Shown: positions 36,415-45,778 of the stretch, piece after piece
Position numbering within the stretch: position 1 is the first letter of the stretch
How the letters are laid out: every line of letters starts with the position of its first letter
Origin: Bradyrhizobium archetypum
GTDB lineage: Bacteria > Pseudomonadota > Alphaproteobacteria > Rhizobiales > Xanthobacteraceae
Reading direction: 5' to 3'
DNA: 64,000 nt
Assembly: GCF_013114835.1 (NCBI RefSeq)
Contig: NZ_JAAVLW010000003.1
Span: 62,001 to 126,000, forward strand
Position numbers and translations under genes: made by a program
The notes under the pieces: generated by a model
The model's input: the letters and a program-made list of their open reading frames with translations, nothing else
Databases searched by the model: none
What the model was told of the DNA's origin: nothing

Positions 36415-36540
36415 CTCGTCGTCCCCGCGAAGGCGGGATCCATAACCACAGCACCTTGTGGTTATGGCGGGCTGTGACTCCAGCTTTCACGACAATTTGC
36501 CCTTGTGGTTATGGGTCCCGGCTCAAGGCCGGGACGACGT
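36415..36540. repeat. intergenic inverted repeat, family C copy 1
   Basis: Outer arms CGTCGTCCCCGCGAAGGCGGGATCC-like at the left (key phrase GTCGTCCCCGCGAAGGCGGG) and GGTCCCGGCTCAAGGCCGGG then ACGACG at the right. Inside, the phrase CTTGTGGTTATG occurs twice in direct orientation and its inverse CATAACCACA once. It separates ispG from the TauD-type gene. Relatives at 39000, 43243, 49193 and 55375 share the arm GTCGTCC or its inverse. Confidence 0.75.
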
Positions 36541-36609
36541 CTACTGCGTTGCGCTTTGGATTCGCAACGCTACCATGCCTCCCAATCAAGGACGGTTGGG
36601 AGAACGCCG

Positions 36610-37503
36610 ATGTCTTCGTTGTCCGGCAAGCAAGGACCCCGTTACAGGCACACTGCCGACGAGAGTGAGCCGTACGAAACCATCGCAGTCGAGAAACTCA
36701 CCCCGATCATCGGCGCGGAAATCTCCGGCGTCGATATTGGCAAGCTGGTGTCGGACGACGCGCGCTCCAATCGCCAGATGGACGAAATCCATCGTGCGCT
36801 CGCCGAAAACCTCGTCATCTTCTTTCGCGACCAGCACATCACGCCACAGCAACATCTCGCCTTCGGACGCAAATTCGGTGAACTGCATGTGCACCCAGCG
36901 GCGCCCAACGAGGGCGATCCGGCGTTGATGAAGATCTATGCCGACAAGGACTCGCCGCGCGCCAATGGCGAAGGCTGGCACTCGGACGTGTCCTGCGATC
37001 TCGAACCGCCGATGGGCTCGATCCTTTATATCAAGCAGTGCCCGCCGCGCGGCGGCGATACGCTGTTCGCCAACATGTACGCGGCCTATGAGGCGCTGTC
37101 GGACCGAATGAAGACCTATCTCGACGGGCTGACCGCGCTGCATGACGGCGAGCAGACCTATCGCGGGCTCTACGCCAACTATGGCGTTGCCGATCGGGTA
37201 GAATATCCGCGCGCCGAGCACCCGGTGGTGCGCACCCATCCCGTCACCGGCAAGAAAGCGCTCTACGTCAACCGCGGCTTCACCCGCCACATCATTGGCA
37301 TTCCCCGCGACGAGAGCGACGCCATGCTCGCCTACCTCTACCAGCACGCGGAGAACCCGCTGTTTCAGTGCCGCTTCCGCTGGACGGAAAACGCCATCGC
37401 CTTCTGGGACAACCGCTGCACCCAGCACCGCGCGATGTGGGATTATTGGCCGCACACCCGCTCCGGCACGCGGGTAACGGTGAAGGGGGAAAGGCCGGTG
37501 TAA
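36610..37503 (+). CDS. TauD/TfdA-family Fe(II)/2-oxoglutarate dioxygenase
   Basis: Oxygenase of 297 residues. It would hydroxylate a substrate using O2 and 2-oxoglutarate. The iron ligands are the His-x-Asp in EGWHSDVSCD and the distal His in CTQHRAMWDY; the Arg that holds 2-oxoglutarate is near the C-terminus in RSGTRVTVKGERP. N-terminal marks LTPIIGAEISGVDIGKL and GDTLFANMYAAYEAL fit the taurine/alkylsulfate branch. No sulfonate ABC transporter is near, so taurine is not assured. The ATG at 36610 follows GGGAGAA. A Rieske oxygenase gene follows 138 bases later. Confidence 0.88.
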   Translation: MSSLSGKQGPRYRHTADESEPYETIAVEKLTPIIGAEISGVDIGKLVSDDARSNRQMDEIHRALAENLVIFFRDQHITPQQHLAFGRKFGELHVHPAAPNEGDPALMKIYADKDSPRANGEGWHSDVSCDLEPPMGSILYIKQCPPRGGDTLFANMYAAYEALSDRMKTYLDGLTALHDGEQTYRGLYANYGVADRVEYPRAEHPVVRTHPVTGKKALYVNRGFTRHIIGIPRDESDAMLAYLYQHAENPLFQCRFRWTENAIAFWDNRCTQHRAMWDYWPHTRSGTRVTVKGERPV

Positions 37504-37641
37504 AGCGGCAAGCGCACCCCGGATGCAGTGCATCACGAAGCGGTGCGCCGCGTTCGGGACACGAGACTGGACGAGCGTTGACGTTGTCGGTCCCTCGCGT
37601 CAATCATCCGTAAAAGCAAAAGAACATCGGGAGGTCCGCTC

Positions 37642-38982
37642 ATGCTGCGCGCCGAAGACAACAAATTCCTCACCGAGAGCGGGCCCGGAACAGGCATGGG
37701 CGAACTCTTGCGCCGGTTCTGGATTCCGGTGCTGCTGTCGGAAGAATTGCCCGAGCCCGACGGCACGCCGAAAAAGATCGTCGTGATGGGCGAGGAGCTG
37801 CTCGCCTTCCGGGACACGCGCGGGATCGTCGGTGTCATCGATCAGTATTGTCCCCATCGCGGCGCCAATCTCTGGCTCGGGCGGAACGAGGAATGCGGCA
37901 TCCGCTGCGTCTATCACGGCTGGAAATTCGATACCGACGGCCGGTGCGTCGATATGCCAACCTCCTATCCCGACCTCAACGCAAAGGACCTCATCCGCAT
38001 CAAGGCCTATCCGGTACGCGAATGGGGCGACATGATCTGGGTCTATATGGGGCCCGCCGACCAGATGCCAGAGCTGCCCGATCTGGAAATGGCGCTGGTG
38101 CCGCCCTCGCACCGCTACGTCTCCAAGAAATGGCAGGACTGCAACTGGGTGCAGGCGCTGGAGGGTTCGATCGACACCGCGCATTTCACCTTCGCGCATC
38201 TCTCCTTTGAAAAGGAAGAGAACGAGATCCTCGACATCAAGAGGCATTTTGTGAACCCGCTCGTCCGCGTCGCGACCGATCACATGCGCTGGATTGCCGA
38301 GGACCCGCGCCCCGTGATCAAGATCAGTCCGCATGATGCGGGATTGACGATCGCCGGCGGCCGTCTCACCGGCAGCGACAACATCTACTGGCGCATCGCC
38401 CAGTTCCTGATGCCGGTGCATGCCTATGCGCCGAGCGCGATGCCGGGCGAGAACATTTTCGGCCAAAGCTTCGTGCCGGTCACCGACACCAATTGCTGGA
38501 TCTACACCTATGCCTGGAATCCGGAGCGGCCGATCACGGATGCCGAACGCGAGGCCTATGACCGCGGCAATGGCGTCATCGCGGAAGTCGACGAGAATTA
38601 TGTGCCGCTGCGCCACAAGGGCAACGACTACTTGATCGATCGCAAGCTGCAGAAGACCAAGAGCTACACCGGCATCAAGGGCGTTTCCGAGCAGGATGCC
38701 GCCGTGCAGGACAGCCAAGGTCCGATCGCGGACCGCACCCGCGAACATCTCGGCCCGACCGATCTCGGCATCATGCATTTCCGGAAGCTGGTGATGGACG
38801 CCGCCCGCGCGCTGCAAAAAGGCGAGGCGCCCCCGCACCTGAAGCATCAGGACCGCTACGCCGTGCGCTCCGGCGCCTGCGTCACCAGCAAGACCAAGGA
38901 CCTCCCGGCGGTCATGATCGAGCGGTTCGGCGATCCGGCCGGCTTCGTTGGCGGTCCCGGCAGGAACGCGGCGGCGGAGTAG
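37642..38982 (+). CDS. Rieske non-haem iron oxygenase, alpha subunit, phthalate-dioxygenase-like
   Basis: Ring-hydroxylating oxygenase component of 446 residues. The Rieske [2Fe-2S] cluster is bound by C70-x-H72 (CPHRGANLWLGR) and C89-x2-H92 (CVYHGWKF). The catalytic domain has the iron-binding region GSIDTAHFTFAH with two His, and the bridging Asp just before. The start GTGMGELLRRFWIPVLLSEEL marks the class with a single-subunit oxygenase, such as phthalate 4,5-dioxygenase. No reductase or ferredoxin gene is adjacent, so electrons must come from a protein encoded elsewhere. GGGAGG lies upstream of the ATG. Substrate unknown. Confidence 0.9.
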   Translation: MLRAEDNKFLTESGPGTGMGELLRRFWIPVLLSEELPEPDGTPKKIVVMGEELLAFRDTRGIVGVIDQYCPHRGANLWLGRNEECGIRCVYHGWKFDTDGRCVDMPTSYPDLNAKDLIRIKAYPVREWGDMIWVYMGPADQMPELPDLEMALVPPSHRYVSKKWQDCNWVQALEGSIDTAHFTFAHLSFEKEENEILDIKRHFVNPLVRVATDHMRWIAEDPRPVIKISPHDAGLTIAGGRLTGSDNIYWRIAQFLMPVHAYAPSAMPGENIFGQSFVPVTDTNCWIYTYAWNPERPITDAEREAYDRGNGVIAEVDENYVPLRHKGNDYLIDRKLQKTKSYTGIKGVSEQDAAVQDSQGPIADRTREHLGPTDLGIMHFRKLVMDAARALQKGEAPPHLKHQDRYAVRSGACVTSKTKDLPAVMIERFGDPAGFVGGPGRNAAAE

Positions 38983-38999
38983 CCCTGCTCTCCCACCGA

Positions 39000-39024
39000 G
39001 TCGTCCCCCCGAACGCGGGACGAC
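39000..39024. terminator. hairpin between converging genes (family C arm), possible terminator
   Basis: GTCGTCCC (39000-39007) and GGGACGAC (39017-39024) form an eight-base stem with a nine-base loop, placed 17 bases after the oxygenase stop and 3 bases before the end of the antiporter gene. There is no run of T. It is a short member of the repeat family at 36415 and may serve both genes. Confidence 0.45.
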
Positions 39025-39026
39025 AG

Positions 39027-40634
39027 TTACAACACGATCTTCGGATACTCCCGATTGCTCAAACTGGCTTCCTCCAGATCGAGATCGCGTTCGATCCGCC
39101 GCCTGGTTTCGTCGGTGATCTTGCCGTTGCGGAGCAGGACGTGGATGAATTTCCGTTCCGCCGCGATCAATTCCCGCGTCAGCGCGGTACCGGCTGCCGT
39201 GATGTCATGCGCGTCGGGATCAAGTGAACTGGGCAACTGGCTGGTACGGATTTCATGCCGCGCCCTGAGCAGCTTGACGACTTCATCGGAGAGTTCGCGG
39301 TCATCGGTGATGGCGTCGAGCGATTTGAGCGCGGCATCAAGCGCCTCGCGCCGCGCCGCGATCTCGGCCTCATGTTCCGCGATATGCTCGCTGCGGCCGT
39401 CCTTGGCGACACCAAGCCATCGCACCACCGCTGGCAAGCCGAGCCCCAGCCCCACCAACGTGATGAAGATGACGCCAAAGGCGACGAACAGGATCATGTC
39501 GCGGTAGGGGAATGCTTCGCCGCCAGGCAGCGTAAACGGCAGCGCCAGCGCGGCTGCCAGCGAGACCGCGCCACGCACGCCGGTGAAGGCAACCACGAAC
39601 GCCGCCTGCCAGGATGGCGCCGGATCGCGTTCGCGCGTCCGCTTGCTGAGCAGCCGCGGCAGATAGGTCGCGGGATAGACCCAGGCAAAGCGCGCGACGA
39701 TCACGATGATGGCGACCAGCGCCGTGGTGAACAGAATATCCTGGAGCGGAAACGCCTTCGATTTCTCGAACAACAGCCGCATCTGGAATCCGGTCAGCAG
39801 GAACAGCAGCCCCTCGACCAGATAGATCACCAGGTCCCAGAAGAAGATGCCCTGCAGGCGCGTTGCGGACGAAATCAACAGCGGTCCGTTCCAGCTGATA
39901 TAGAGGCCGCAGGTGACGGTCGCGATCACGCCGGAGCCGCCGAGATGTTCGGGGATCCAGTAGGCGAGGTAGGGGGTGAGCAGCGACAGCGTGATCTCGA
40001 CCTGCGGATCGCGCGCGTGATGCCGTGCGCGCAAGGAAAGCCAGCCGACAGCCACGCCGAACAGGATTTCGCCGATCACGATGACGGCAAAGGTGCCGGT
40101 GGCCTTCGGCAGCGAGAACACGCCGGTTGAAATTGCCGCCACCGCGAACCGATAGAGGATCAAAGCGGTGGCGTCGTTGGCGAGCCCCTCGCCCTCAAGC
40201 ACGACGAGAATACGGCGGGGCATGCCGAGCTTGCGGGCAATGGCCAGCGGCGCCACCACGTCCGGCGGCGCGACGATGGCGCCCAGCAGGAAGCCGATGC
40301 CCCACGGCAGCCCGATCAGATAATGTGTCGCGGTCGCGACCGCGCAGGCCGTGAAGATCACGCAGCCGACCGACAAGAGGATGATCGGGCGGAGATTGGA
40401 CCTGAATTCGCGCCAGCTCATGGCGACGCTCGCCGAATAGATCAGCGGCGGCAGGAAGACGAGCAGCACCAGCTCTGGCGGCAATTCCACCGTCGGCATG
40501 CCCGGCACGAAGGCGAGCATGATGCCGGCGAGCAGCAGCAGGATGGCCGGCGCGACATCGATCCGCCGCGCCAGCAACGCGGTCCCTGCCAGCACGGCGA
40601 GCAGGATCAAAAAAATCTGAAACGTGGCTTCCAT
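39027..40634 (-). CDS. Na+/H+ antiporter, CPA1 family
   Basis: Cation/proton exchanger of 535 residues. About 12 helices span residues 1-410, with the ion-site helix around FLLGAIVAPPDVVAPLAIA (a P-P-D-V/A motif of the CPA1 group), GEGLANDATALILYR and FTGVRGAVSLAAALALP. A cytoplasmic helical tail of about 120 residues follows, rich in charged residues. The ATG at 40634 gives the proper first helix; a longer reading to 40661 is unlikely. Likely role: pH and sodium balance. It stands alone. Confidence 0.92.
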   Translation of the reverse strand: MEATFQIFLILLAVLAGTALLARRIDVAPAILLLLAGIMLAFVPGMPTVELPPELVLLVFLPPLIYSASVAMSWREFRSNLRPIILLSVGCVIFTACAVATATHYLIGLPWGIGFLLGAIVAPPDVVAPLAIARKLGMPRRILVVLEGEGLANDATALILYRFAVAAISTGVFSLPKATGTFAVIVIGEILFGVAVGWLSLRARHHARDPQVEITLSLLTPYLAYWIPEHLGGSGVIATVTCGLYISWNGPLLISSATRLQGIFFWDLVIYLVEGLLFLLTGFQMRLLFEKSKAFPLQDILFTTALVAIIVIVARFAWVYPATYLPRLLSKRTRERDPAPSWQAAFVVAFTGVRGAVSLAAALALPFTLPGGEAFPYRDMILFVAFGVIFITLVGLGLGLPAVVRWLGVAKDGRSEHIAEHEAEIAARREALDAALKSLDAITDDRELSDEVVKLLRARHEIRTSQLPSSLDPDAHDITAAGTALTRELIAAERKFIHVLLRNGKITDETRRRIERDLDLEEASLSNREYPKIVL

Positions 40635-40766
40635 GATCGCCCCATCGCAGGGAAGCGCCATCAGGTCAATGCGCAGGGCCCACGCAACTCGCGCGGTAGG
40701 ATCGATCCGGCATCAGGTCAACCCGCAGCAGGCTCACCCCGCGCGCCCACGCGGGCGCAAGCCTGA

Positions 40767-41141
40767 CTATTCGCGCAGATCGTAGCGGTAGGATTTCGAG
40801 ACGATCTTCCAGCCGTCGCGCAGTTTCATTGCCACGAGATAGTCGGTGAAATAGCGCGGCGGCAATTGGCAGCGCACCTTGACGAAGGCGGTCTGGTCAT
40901 CCGAGCGGTCGATCGTGACGATGAAATCCTCGCGCGGCTTGCCTTCAGCCTTGGCGGAGGGCCGCTTGCGCACGCGGTCGAGCCAGTCCGGAACGCTCAG
41001 CACCTGCAACTCGCCCTTTTCAAGCCAGCGCAAATCGGCGGAAGGGTCGAAGATCGCGCCGAGCTTGTCGGCATCGCCCTCGTACAGGCCGTCGAAATAG
41101 TTCTGCACCACGGCTTCGACGGTCGATCGGTCAGGATTCAC
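40767..41141 (-). CDS. SnoaL/NTF2-like protein
   Basis: Protein of 124 residues with the cone-shaped NTF2-like fold. It shows VEAVVQNYFDGLYEGDADKLGAIFDPSADLRW (in parts: VVQNYFDGLYEGD, LGAIFDPSADLRW) and ends in GWKIVSKSYRYDL, typical of the lumazine-binding-like/DUF4440-type group. I start it at a GTG (41141) because GGGAGGAAA lies four to five bases upstream; the ATG at 41174 has no such site. Function unknown; such proteins may be enzymes or ligand carriers. Confidence 0.78.
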   Translation of the reverse strand: MNPDRSTVEAVVQNYFDGLYEGDADKLGAIFDPSADLRWLEKGELQVLSVPDWLDRVRKRPSAKAEGKPREDFIVTIDRSDDQTAFVKVRCQLPPRYFTDYLVAMKLRDGWKIVSKSYRYDLRE

Positions 41142-41454
41142 GGCTTTCCTCCCGGCAAAACGGAAATTGTTCAAGGCGAATTAAGCCATGAACCGGCTGA
41201 TTGCGCTATTGAGAAAGGGCGAACGCTCGCATCGCAGCCGAAGATGGCGCTTGTCCGGTGGGCTTGCGAGGGGAACCGGCGCGGAAACAGCCTCGGCGGT
41301 GGCCGAACCTGCGGGCCTGTTCGCCTGACTAAGGACTATAGCGAGGGGCCGATTCACGTTGGCGTGGTTCGTGACCTAACTCACAAAGCCCGCCCAATCC
41401 TTCTGATAGGCAGGCCGGTGTGGTAAAAAAGTACGAGGCTCCGGAGGAGTCAGG
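41142..41454. other. intergenic region, no gene seen
   Basis: A 313-base gap between the divergent SnoaL-like and caspase-like genes. Only shadows of short frames are present. Close to its right end CGGAGGAGTCAGG supplies the ribosome binding site of the caspase-like gene. No clear promoter hexamers or inverted repeats were found by eye. Confidence 0.4.
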
Positions 41455-43218
41455 ATGATATCTGGATCGCAAAAATTGTGCCGATGGGCACTGGCAGCCG
41501 CCGCCTTCCTGCTGGTGAGCGAGCCGGCCTTTGCCGAGAAGCGCGTGGCGCTGGTCCTCGGCAATTCCGCCTACCAGAATGTCGCACCGCTTGCCAATCC
41601 GGTTAACGACAGTTCCAAAATCGCGGCGACCCTGAAGGACGCGGGCTTCGATGTCGTCGATGCCCGCCGGGACCTGGCGGCGGCCGAGACCCGTCGCACG
41701 CTCCGCGACTTCGCCGATCGCGCGCGCGATGCCGATATCGCCGTGGTCTATTATGCCGGCCACGGCATCGAGGTGGATGGTGCGAACTATTTGATTCCCG
41801 TCGACGCGCGGCTGGAACGCGATACCGACATCTATGACGAAGGCCTCTCGCTCGATCGCGTCCTGATAGCGATCGAGCCGGCCAAGAAATTGCGCCTCGT
41901 CATTCTCGACGCCTGCCGCGACAATCCGTTTTCCCGGACCATGAAACGCACGATCGCTTCGCGCGCGATCGGGCAGGGCCTTGCCAAGGTCGAGCCGACC
42001 AGCCCGAATGTCCTGATCGCCTATTCGGCCAAGGCCGGTTCCACCGCAGCCGATGGCGACGGTCAGAACAGCCCCTTCACGACGGCGCTGTCGCACCATT
42101 TGACGAAGCCTGGGCTCGACGTGCGCCGCGCCTTCGGCTTTGTCCGCGACGAGGTGCTCAAGACCACCAATAATCGGCAGGAACCCTTTGTGTATGGTTC
42201 GCTCGGCGGTGAAGACGTGCCGCTGGTGCCGGCGCGTCCGGCGCCTGCGGCGGCGGCCCCTGCCGCACCGGCCCTCAGCGCGCAGGCCGAAGCCCGCCGC
42301 GATTACGAGCTCGCGCTGCAGATCGGCAACAAGAGCGCGCTCAACGCTTTCATCACCCAATATCCCGATGGCTTCTATTCGAGCCTGGCAAAACTTCAGC
42401 TCGACAAGATCGCCGCCGAGGAAGCACGCATTGCGGCGACCGAGAAAGCGCGGCTGGCCGAGCAGGAGCGGGCGCGGCTCGCGGCCGAAGGCGCCCAGAA
42501 GTCGCAACAGGCGAAAGCGGAAGCCGAAGCTAAAGCCGCCGAACAGGCGCGCCTTGCGGCTGAAAAGGCCAAGCAGGTCGCACAGGAACAGGCGGCCGCG
42601 GCCGAACAGAAGCGCGTCGCCGCCGAAAGCGCCGCCGCCGACAAGGCGCCGGCTGCAACCGACAAGCCCATGAACGTTGCCGCCCTGACCGCAGGGCCGC
42701 CGCAGGCTGACGTTACGAAATCGGTACAGGCCGAACTGCGCCGCGTCGGCTGCCTGACCGGCAATGCCGATGGCAACTGGAACAGCGCCTCGCAGCGCTC
42801 GCTGACGCAGTTCAACCGCTATGCCGGCACCAAGCTCGATACCAAGGTCGCCAGCGTCGATACGCTCGATACGATCAAGCTCAAGTCATCGCGGGTATGC
42901 CCACTGGTCTGCGAACATGGCTTCAAGGCCGCGGGCGAGCACTGCACCAAGATCGTCTGCGCCGAGGGCTCCTTCCTCAACGACGACAATGAATGCGAGA
43001 AGCGCCGCGCCAAGAGGCCGGTGGCAAGCCGCGACAGCCCGGAACCACGGCGGCCCAGGGAGGCACGGCAAGGTCGGGAGCCGCGGCAGGTGATTGTGAC
43101 GCGTTCGCAGAACCCGAATGCTCCAGGGATGTCCCAGCAGGGCCGTCCGCTGACCGGTCAGGAACGCGCGGTGGGTTGCCACTCGTATGGGGCTATCATG
43201 TCGGGCGTGTGCCCGTAG
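41455..43218 (+). CDS. secreted caspase-family protein (orthocaspase) with long charged coil
   Basis: Protein of 587 residues. A signal peptide (1-27, ending EPAFA) sends it to the periplasm. The caspase/C14 domain (28-240) starts KRVALVLGNSAY and has the catalytic H103 in YYAGHGIE and C154 in LDACRDNP, so it should be an active cysteine peptidase. Residues about 315-400 form an Ala/Glu/Lys/Arg-rich coil. The C-terminal part (about 420-587) has a peptidoglycan-binding-like stretch (VQAELRRVGCLTGNADGNW) and seven or more cysteines, which could form disulfides. Related proteins are common in Rhizobiales, but their targets are unknown. CGGAGGAG precedes the ATG. Confidence 0.9.
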   Translation: MISGSQKLCRWALAAAAFLLVSEPAFAEKRVALVLGNSAYQNVAPLANPVNDSSKIAATLKDAGFDVVDARRDLAAAETRRTLRDFADRARDADIAVVYYAGHGIEVDGANYLIPVDARLERDTDIYDEGLSLDRVLIAIEPAKKLRLVILDACRDNPFSRTMKRTIASRAIGQGLAKVEPTSPNVLIAYSAKAGSTAADGDGQNSPFTTALSHHLTKPGLDVRRAFGFVRDEVLKTTNNRQEPFVYGSLGGEDVPLVPARPAPAAAAPAAPALSAQAEARRDYELALQIGNKSALNAFITQYPDGFYSSLAKLQLDKIAAEEARIAATEKARLAEQERARLAAEGAQKSQQAKAEAEAKAAEQARLAAEKAKQVAQEQAAAAEQKRVAAESAAADKAPAATDKPMNVAALTAGPPQADVTKSVQAELRRVGCLTGNADGNWNSASQRSLTQFNRYAGTKLDTKVASVDTLDTIKLKSSRVCPLVCEHGFKAAGEHCTKIVCAEGSFLNDDNECEKRRAKRPVASRDSPEPRRPREARQGREPRQVIVTRSQNPNAPGMSQQGRPLTGQERAVGCHSYGAIMSGVCP

Positions 43219-43242
43219 CAAGGCCGGAGTTTCCACACTGTA

Positions 43243-43265
43243 ATGGCCGGGACAAGCCCGGCCAT
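43243..43265. terminator. hairpin between converging genes, possible terminator
   Basis: ATGGCCGGG and CCCGGCCAT form a perfect nine-base stem around ACAAG, 24 bases after the caspase-like gene and 20 before the end of the DUF1345 gene. No T run follows on either strand. It resembles the arms of the family C repeats. Confidence 0.5.
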
Positions 43266-43285
43266 GACGAGTTTGTGGACAAAGC

Positions 43286-43966
43286 TCAGATGGCGCTTGC
43301 CGCGATATTCACCATCAACGCCAGGAGCGCGGTGTTGAACACGAACGAGACGATGCCGTGCGCCGTCGCGGTGCGGCGGATGACCTTGTCGGTAATGCCG
43401 ACATCGGAAACCTGCGCGGTCATGCCGATCACGAACGAAAAGTAGACGAAGTCCCAATAATCCGCCTCGGCATGCGCGTCGCCGCTCGGAAACTGCAGGC
43501 CGCCGGGCGTCTTGCCGCGATAGAAATCATGCGCGTAGTGCAGCGCAAAGGCGGTATGCACCACCACCCATGACAATACGATCGTGACCGTCGCCAGGAT
43601 TAGCCCGGCCGGGTTGCCCTTGGAGGCACCGAGCTCGAACACGATCGCGCCAAGGCTCGCAAGGGCGCCGAACGCGGTCAGCAACAGGATCAGGAAACGT
43701 CCGTCATCCTGCAACACCGCGCTGCGCCTGATGTGGCCGACGTCGCAGCGCAGCATCATGATGTAGGCGAGCACGAGGTATAGTGCGGCGAAGGCATCCC
43801 AGCCGACGATAAGGCGCGTTACCAGTCGCCGCGTGTCAGGCAGCAGGAAGAATACGACGAGGCCGAGGGCGATCGCGATGAAGGTCCGCGGTCGCCCGTA
43901 GACGACGCGGACTGGCATCGGCAGGTTCCGGAACCGAACAAGGTGCTTTTCGAATTCCTTGTCCAT
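43286..43966 (-). CDS. DUF1345 membrane protein
   Basis: Inner-membrane protein of 226 residues with five or six helices. Family marks are the central HTAFALHYAHDFYRG and the late ADYWDFVYFSFVIGMTAQVSDVGI, seen here in parts as DYWDFVYFSFVIGMTAQVSD. The function of DUF1345 proteins is not known. The charged N-terminus faces the cytoplasm. It lies 21 bases downstream of ispA on the same strand and may share its transcript. Confidence 0.88.
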   Translation of the reverse strand: MDKEFEKHLVRFRNLPMPVRVVYGRPRTFIAIALGLVVFFLLPDTRRLVTRLIVGWDAFAALYLVLAYIMMLRCDVGHIRRSAVLQDDGRFLILLLTAFGALASLGAIVFELGASKGNPAGLILATVTIVLSWVVVHTAFALHYAHDFYRGKTPGGLQFPSGDAHAEADYWDFVYFSFVIGMTAQVSDVGITDKVIRRTATAHGIVSFVFNTALLALMVNIAASAI

Positions 43967-43987
43967 CCGCTCGCCTTCCCATGCGCG

Positions 43988-44908
43988 TTAGTTCTTGCGC
44001 TCCGCGACGAAGCGCGCGGCAGCCCGCAATACATCGCCCTTTGTCCCGAAGATCGAAAGCGCTGAATCGGCGCGCGCCAATAGATCGCGCACGCGCTGCT
44101 TGGCGCCGTCGATGCCGAGCTGGGTGACGAAAGTGGTCTTGCCGAGCGCCGCATCGGCGCCGGCCGGCTTGCCAAGTGCGGCGGCATCGCCCTCTACGTC
44201 GAGCAGATCGTCGGCGATCTGGAAGGCTTCGCCGAGCGCACGGCCGTAATCGTCAAGCGCCTGATATTCTTTCGGCGAGGACTGTCCGAGGATCGCGCCG
44301 GCGATGCAGCCATAGCGGAGCAACGCGCCGGTCTTCATCTGCTGCAGCTTCGCCACGTCGACCGGCTCGCGGTCGCCGAACCGCCCTTCGCCGGCGAGGT
44401 CGAGGATCTGGCCGCCGACCATGCCGCCGATACCGGAGGCACGCGCCAGGGCACGCGTCAGGAGCAGGCGCACATTGGCGTCCTTGTGGATCTCGTCGCG
44501 GGTGACGATGTCGAAGGCAAGCGTCAGCAAGCCGTCGCCGGCAAGGATCGCGGTGGCGTCGTCGGTCTTCTTGTGCAGCGTGGGCCGGCCGCGGCGCAGG
44601 TCGCTGTTGTCCATCGCCGGCAGATCGTCATGGATTAGGGAATAGCAATGGATGCATTCGAGCGCGGCGCCGACCAGAAGGGCGGCCTCATGCGGGACGC
44701 CGAACACAGCCGAACTTTCGACCACCACAAACGGTCGCAGCCGCTTTCCGCCGTTAAGGCTGGAATAGCGCATCGCGTCCATCAGCCGCTTCGGCCGCGC
44801 GATCTCGTCGGGCAACAGCTCATCGGACAGTAGCTTCGCCAGCAGGGCTTCGGTGTCCTCCGCGGTCTGGTCCAGTCGTTTGGCAAATTCGGCAGTGGCG
44901 GTGGTCAT
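43988..44908 (-). CDS. ispA: polyprenyl synthetase, farnesyl diphosphate synthase
   Basis: Prenyltransferase of 306 residues that joins isopentenyl diphosphate to allylic diphosphates to give FPP, the precursor of quinones, undecaprenol and hopanoids. The first Asp-rich motif is in SLIHDDLPAMDNSDLRRGRP, with the two extra residues usual for bacterial FPP synthases. The second is FQIADDLLDVEGD. The residues just before the first motif (ECIHCY) fit the short-chain type; GGPP synthase cannot be excluded. No dxs gene is adjacent, unlike in many bacteria. Confidence 0.9.
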   Translation of the reverse strand: MTTATAEFAKRLDQTAEDTEALLAKLLSDELLPDEIARPKRLMDAMRYSSLNGGKRLRPFVVVESSAVFGVPHEAALLVGAALECIHCYSLIHDDLPAMDNSDLRRGRPTLHKKTDDATAILAGDGLLTLAFDIVTRDEIHKDANVRLLLTRALARASGIGGMVGGQILDLAGEGRFGDREPVDVAKLQQMKTGALLRYGCIAGAILGQSSPKEYQALDDYGRALGEAFQIADDLLDVEGDAAALGKPAGADAALGKTTFVTQLGIDGAKQRVRDLLARADSALSIFGTKGDVLRAAARFVAERKN

Positions 44909-45026
44909 TAAGAATAGCTCCAGATCAATTCGGCCCGGACAATGTTTGATGGCGGGCGCTTCGTCAATTCCATGACATCAGTCACAAAACCGCTGGAAAA
45001 CGCCCGAAATATCATGGAGATGTCAC

Positions 45027-45758
45027 TTGGGTGGGGCCTATTCTTCGCCCCGGGGGCCGGCTTGGGCCGAACCGGAAGCATCCGATTTGCGCGTTGTCCG
45101 AATTCTAGTGCTGGTCCTGCTGGCGGTGCTGTTGCTCCCCTATGTGGTGACGCCGTTCTACCGAACGGGTCACCCGATCTCCGCGCTGATGGCCTGGCGC
45201 TGGCTCACGGGCGCGCCGGTGTCGCGGCAATGGATCGATTTCAACGCGATCTCGCCCTACCTGCCGCGCTCGGTGGTGGGCTCGGAGGACGCCAGATTCT
45301 GCAGCCATCGCGGCGTGGACTGGGGTGCGTTGCAGGAAGCGATCGATGATGCGGAGGACGGCGAGCCTGCTCGGGGCGGTTCGACCATCACCCAGCAGGT
45401 GGCGAAAAACCTGTTCCTGTGGCCGGGCCGCAGCATGATCCGCAAGGCGCTGGAACTGCCGCTCGCGATGTGGATCGACCTCGTGCTGCCGAAGCAGCGG
45501 ATCCTGGAAATCTACCTCAACATCGCCGAACTCGGCCCATCCGGGCAGTTCGGGGCCGAGGCCGGTTCCCTTTACGCTTCTGGCCGCTCGGCCGCGACGC
45601 TCACACCGCGCGAGGCAGCGTTGCTGGCGGCGATTCTGCCCAATCCTGTCAGGCGCAGCGCCCGCAATCCCGGCCCCGGAGTACGCCGCCTGGCCGCGAC
45701 CTACAGCGCGCGGGCGGGTGCCGTGCAGCGCTGCTGGAGCGAAAATCGTGCTTTTTGA
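45027..45758 (+). CDS. mtgA: monofunctional peptidoglycan glycosyltransferase
   Basis: Membrane-bound GT51 enzyme that extends glycan strands from lipid II. After a helix (about 24-43, [18 protein letters not shown]) come the five family motifs, among them [14 protein letters not shown] with the catalytic Glu, [43 protein letters not shown] (in parts: [18 protein letters not shown]) and [14 protein letters not shown]. There is no transpeptidase domain, so it is MtgA. The start is uncertain: the frame opens at TTG 45027, but a second TTG at 45087 would give a more usual short N-terminus. Length 243 or 223 residues. Confidence 0.92.
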   Translation: MGGAYSSPRGPAWAEPEASDLRVVRILVLVLLAVLLLPYVVTPFYRTGHPISALMAWRWLTGAPVSRQWIDFNAISPYLPRSVVGSEDARFCSHRGVDWGALQEAIDDAEDGEPARGGSTITQQVAKNLFLWPGRSMIRKALELPLAMWIDLVLPKQRILEIYLNIAELGPSGQFGAEAGSLYASGRSAATLTPREAALLAAILPNPVRRSARNPGPGVRRLAATYSARAGAVQRCWSENRAF

Positions 45759-45778
45759 GCCAATTTTCGGCTCCTTTT
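45757..45778 (+). terminator. probable terminator at the end of mtgA
   Basis: GAGCC and GGCTC form a five-base stem around AATTTTC, followed by CTTTT. The stem begins inside the stop codon. The stem is short, so strength is uncertain, but the following T-rich run supports it. Confidence 0.5.
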
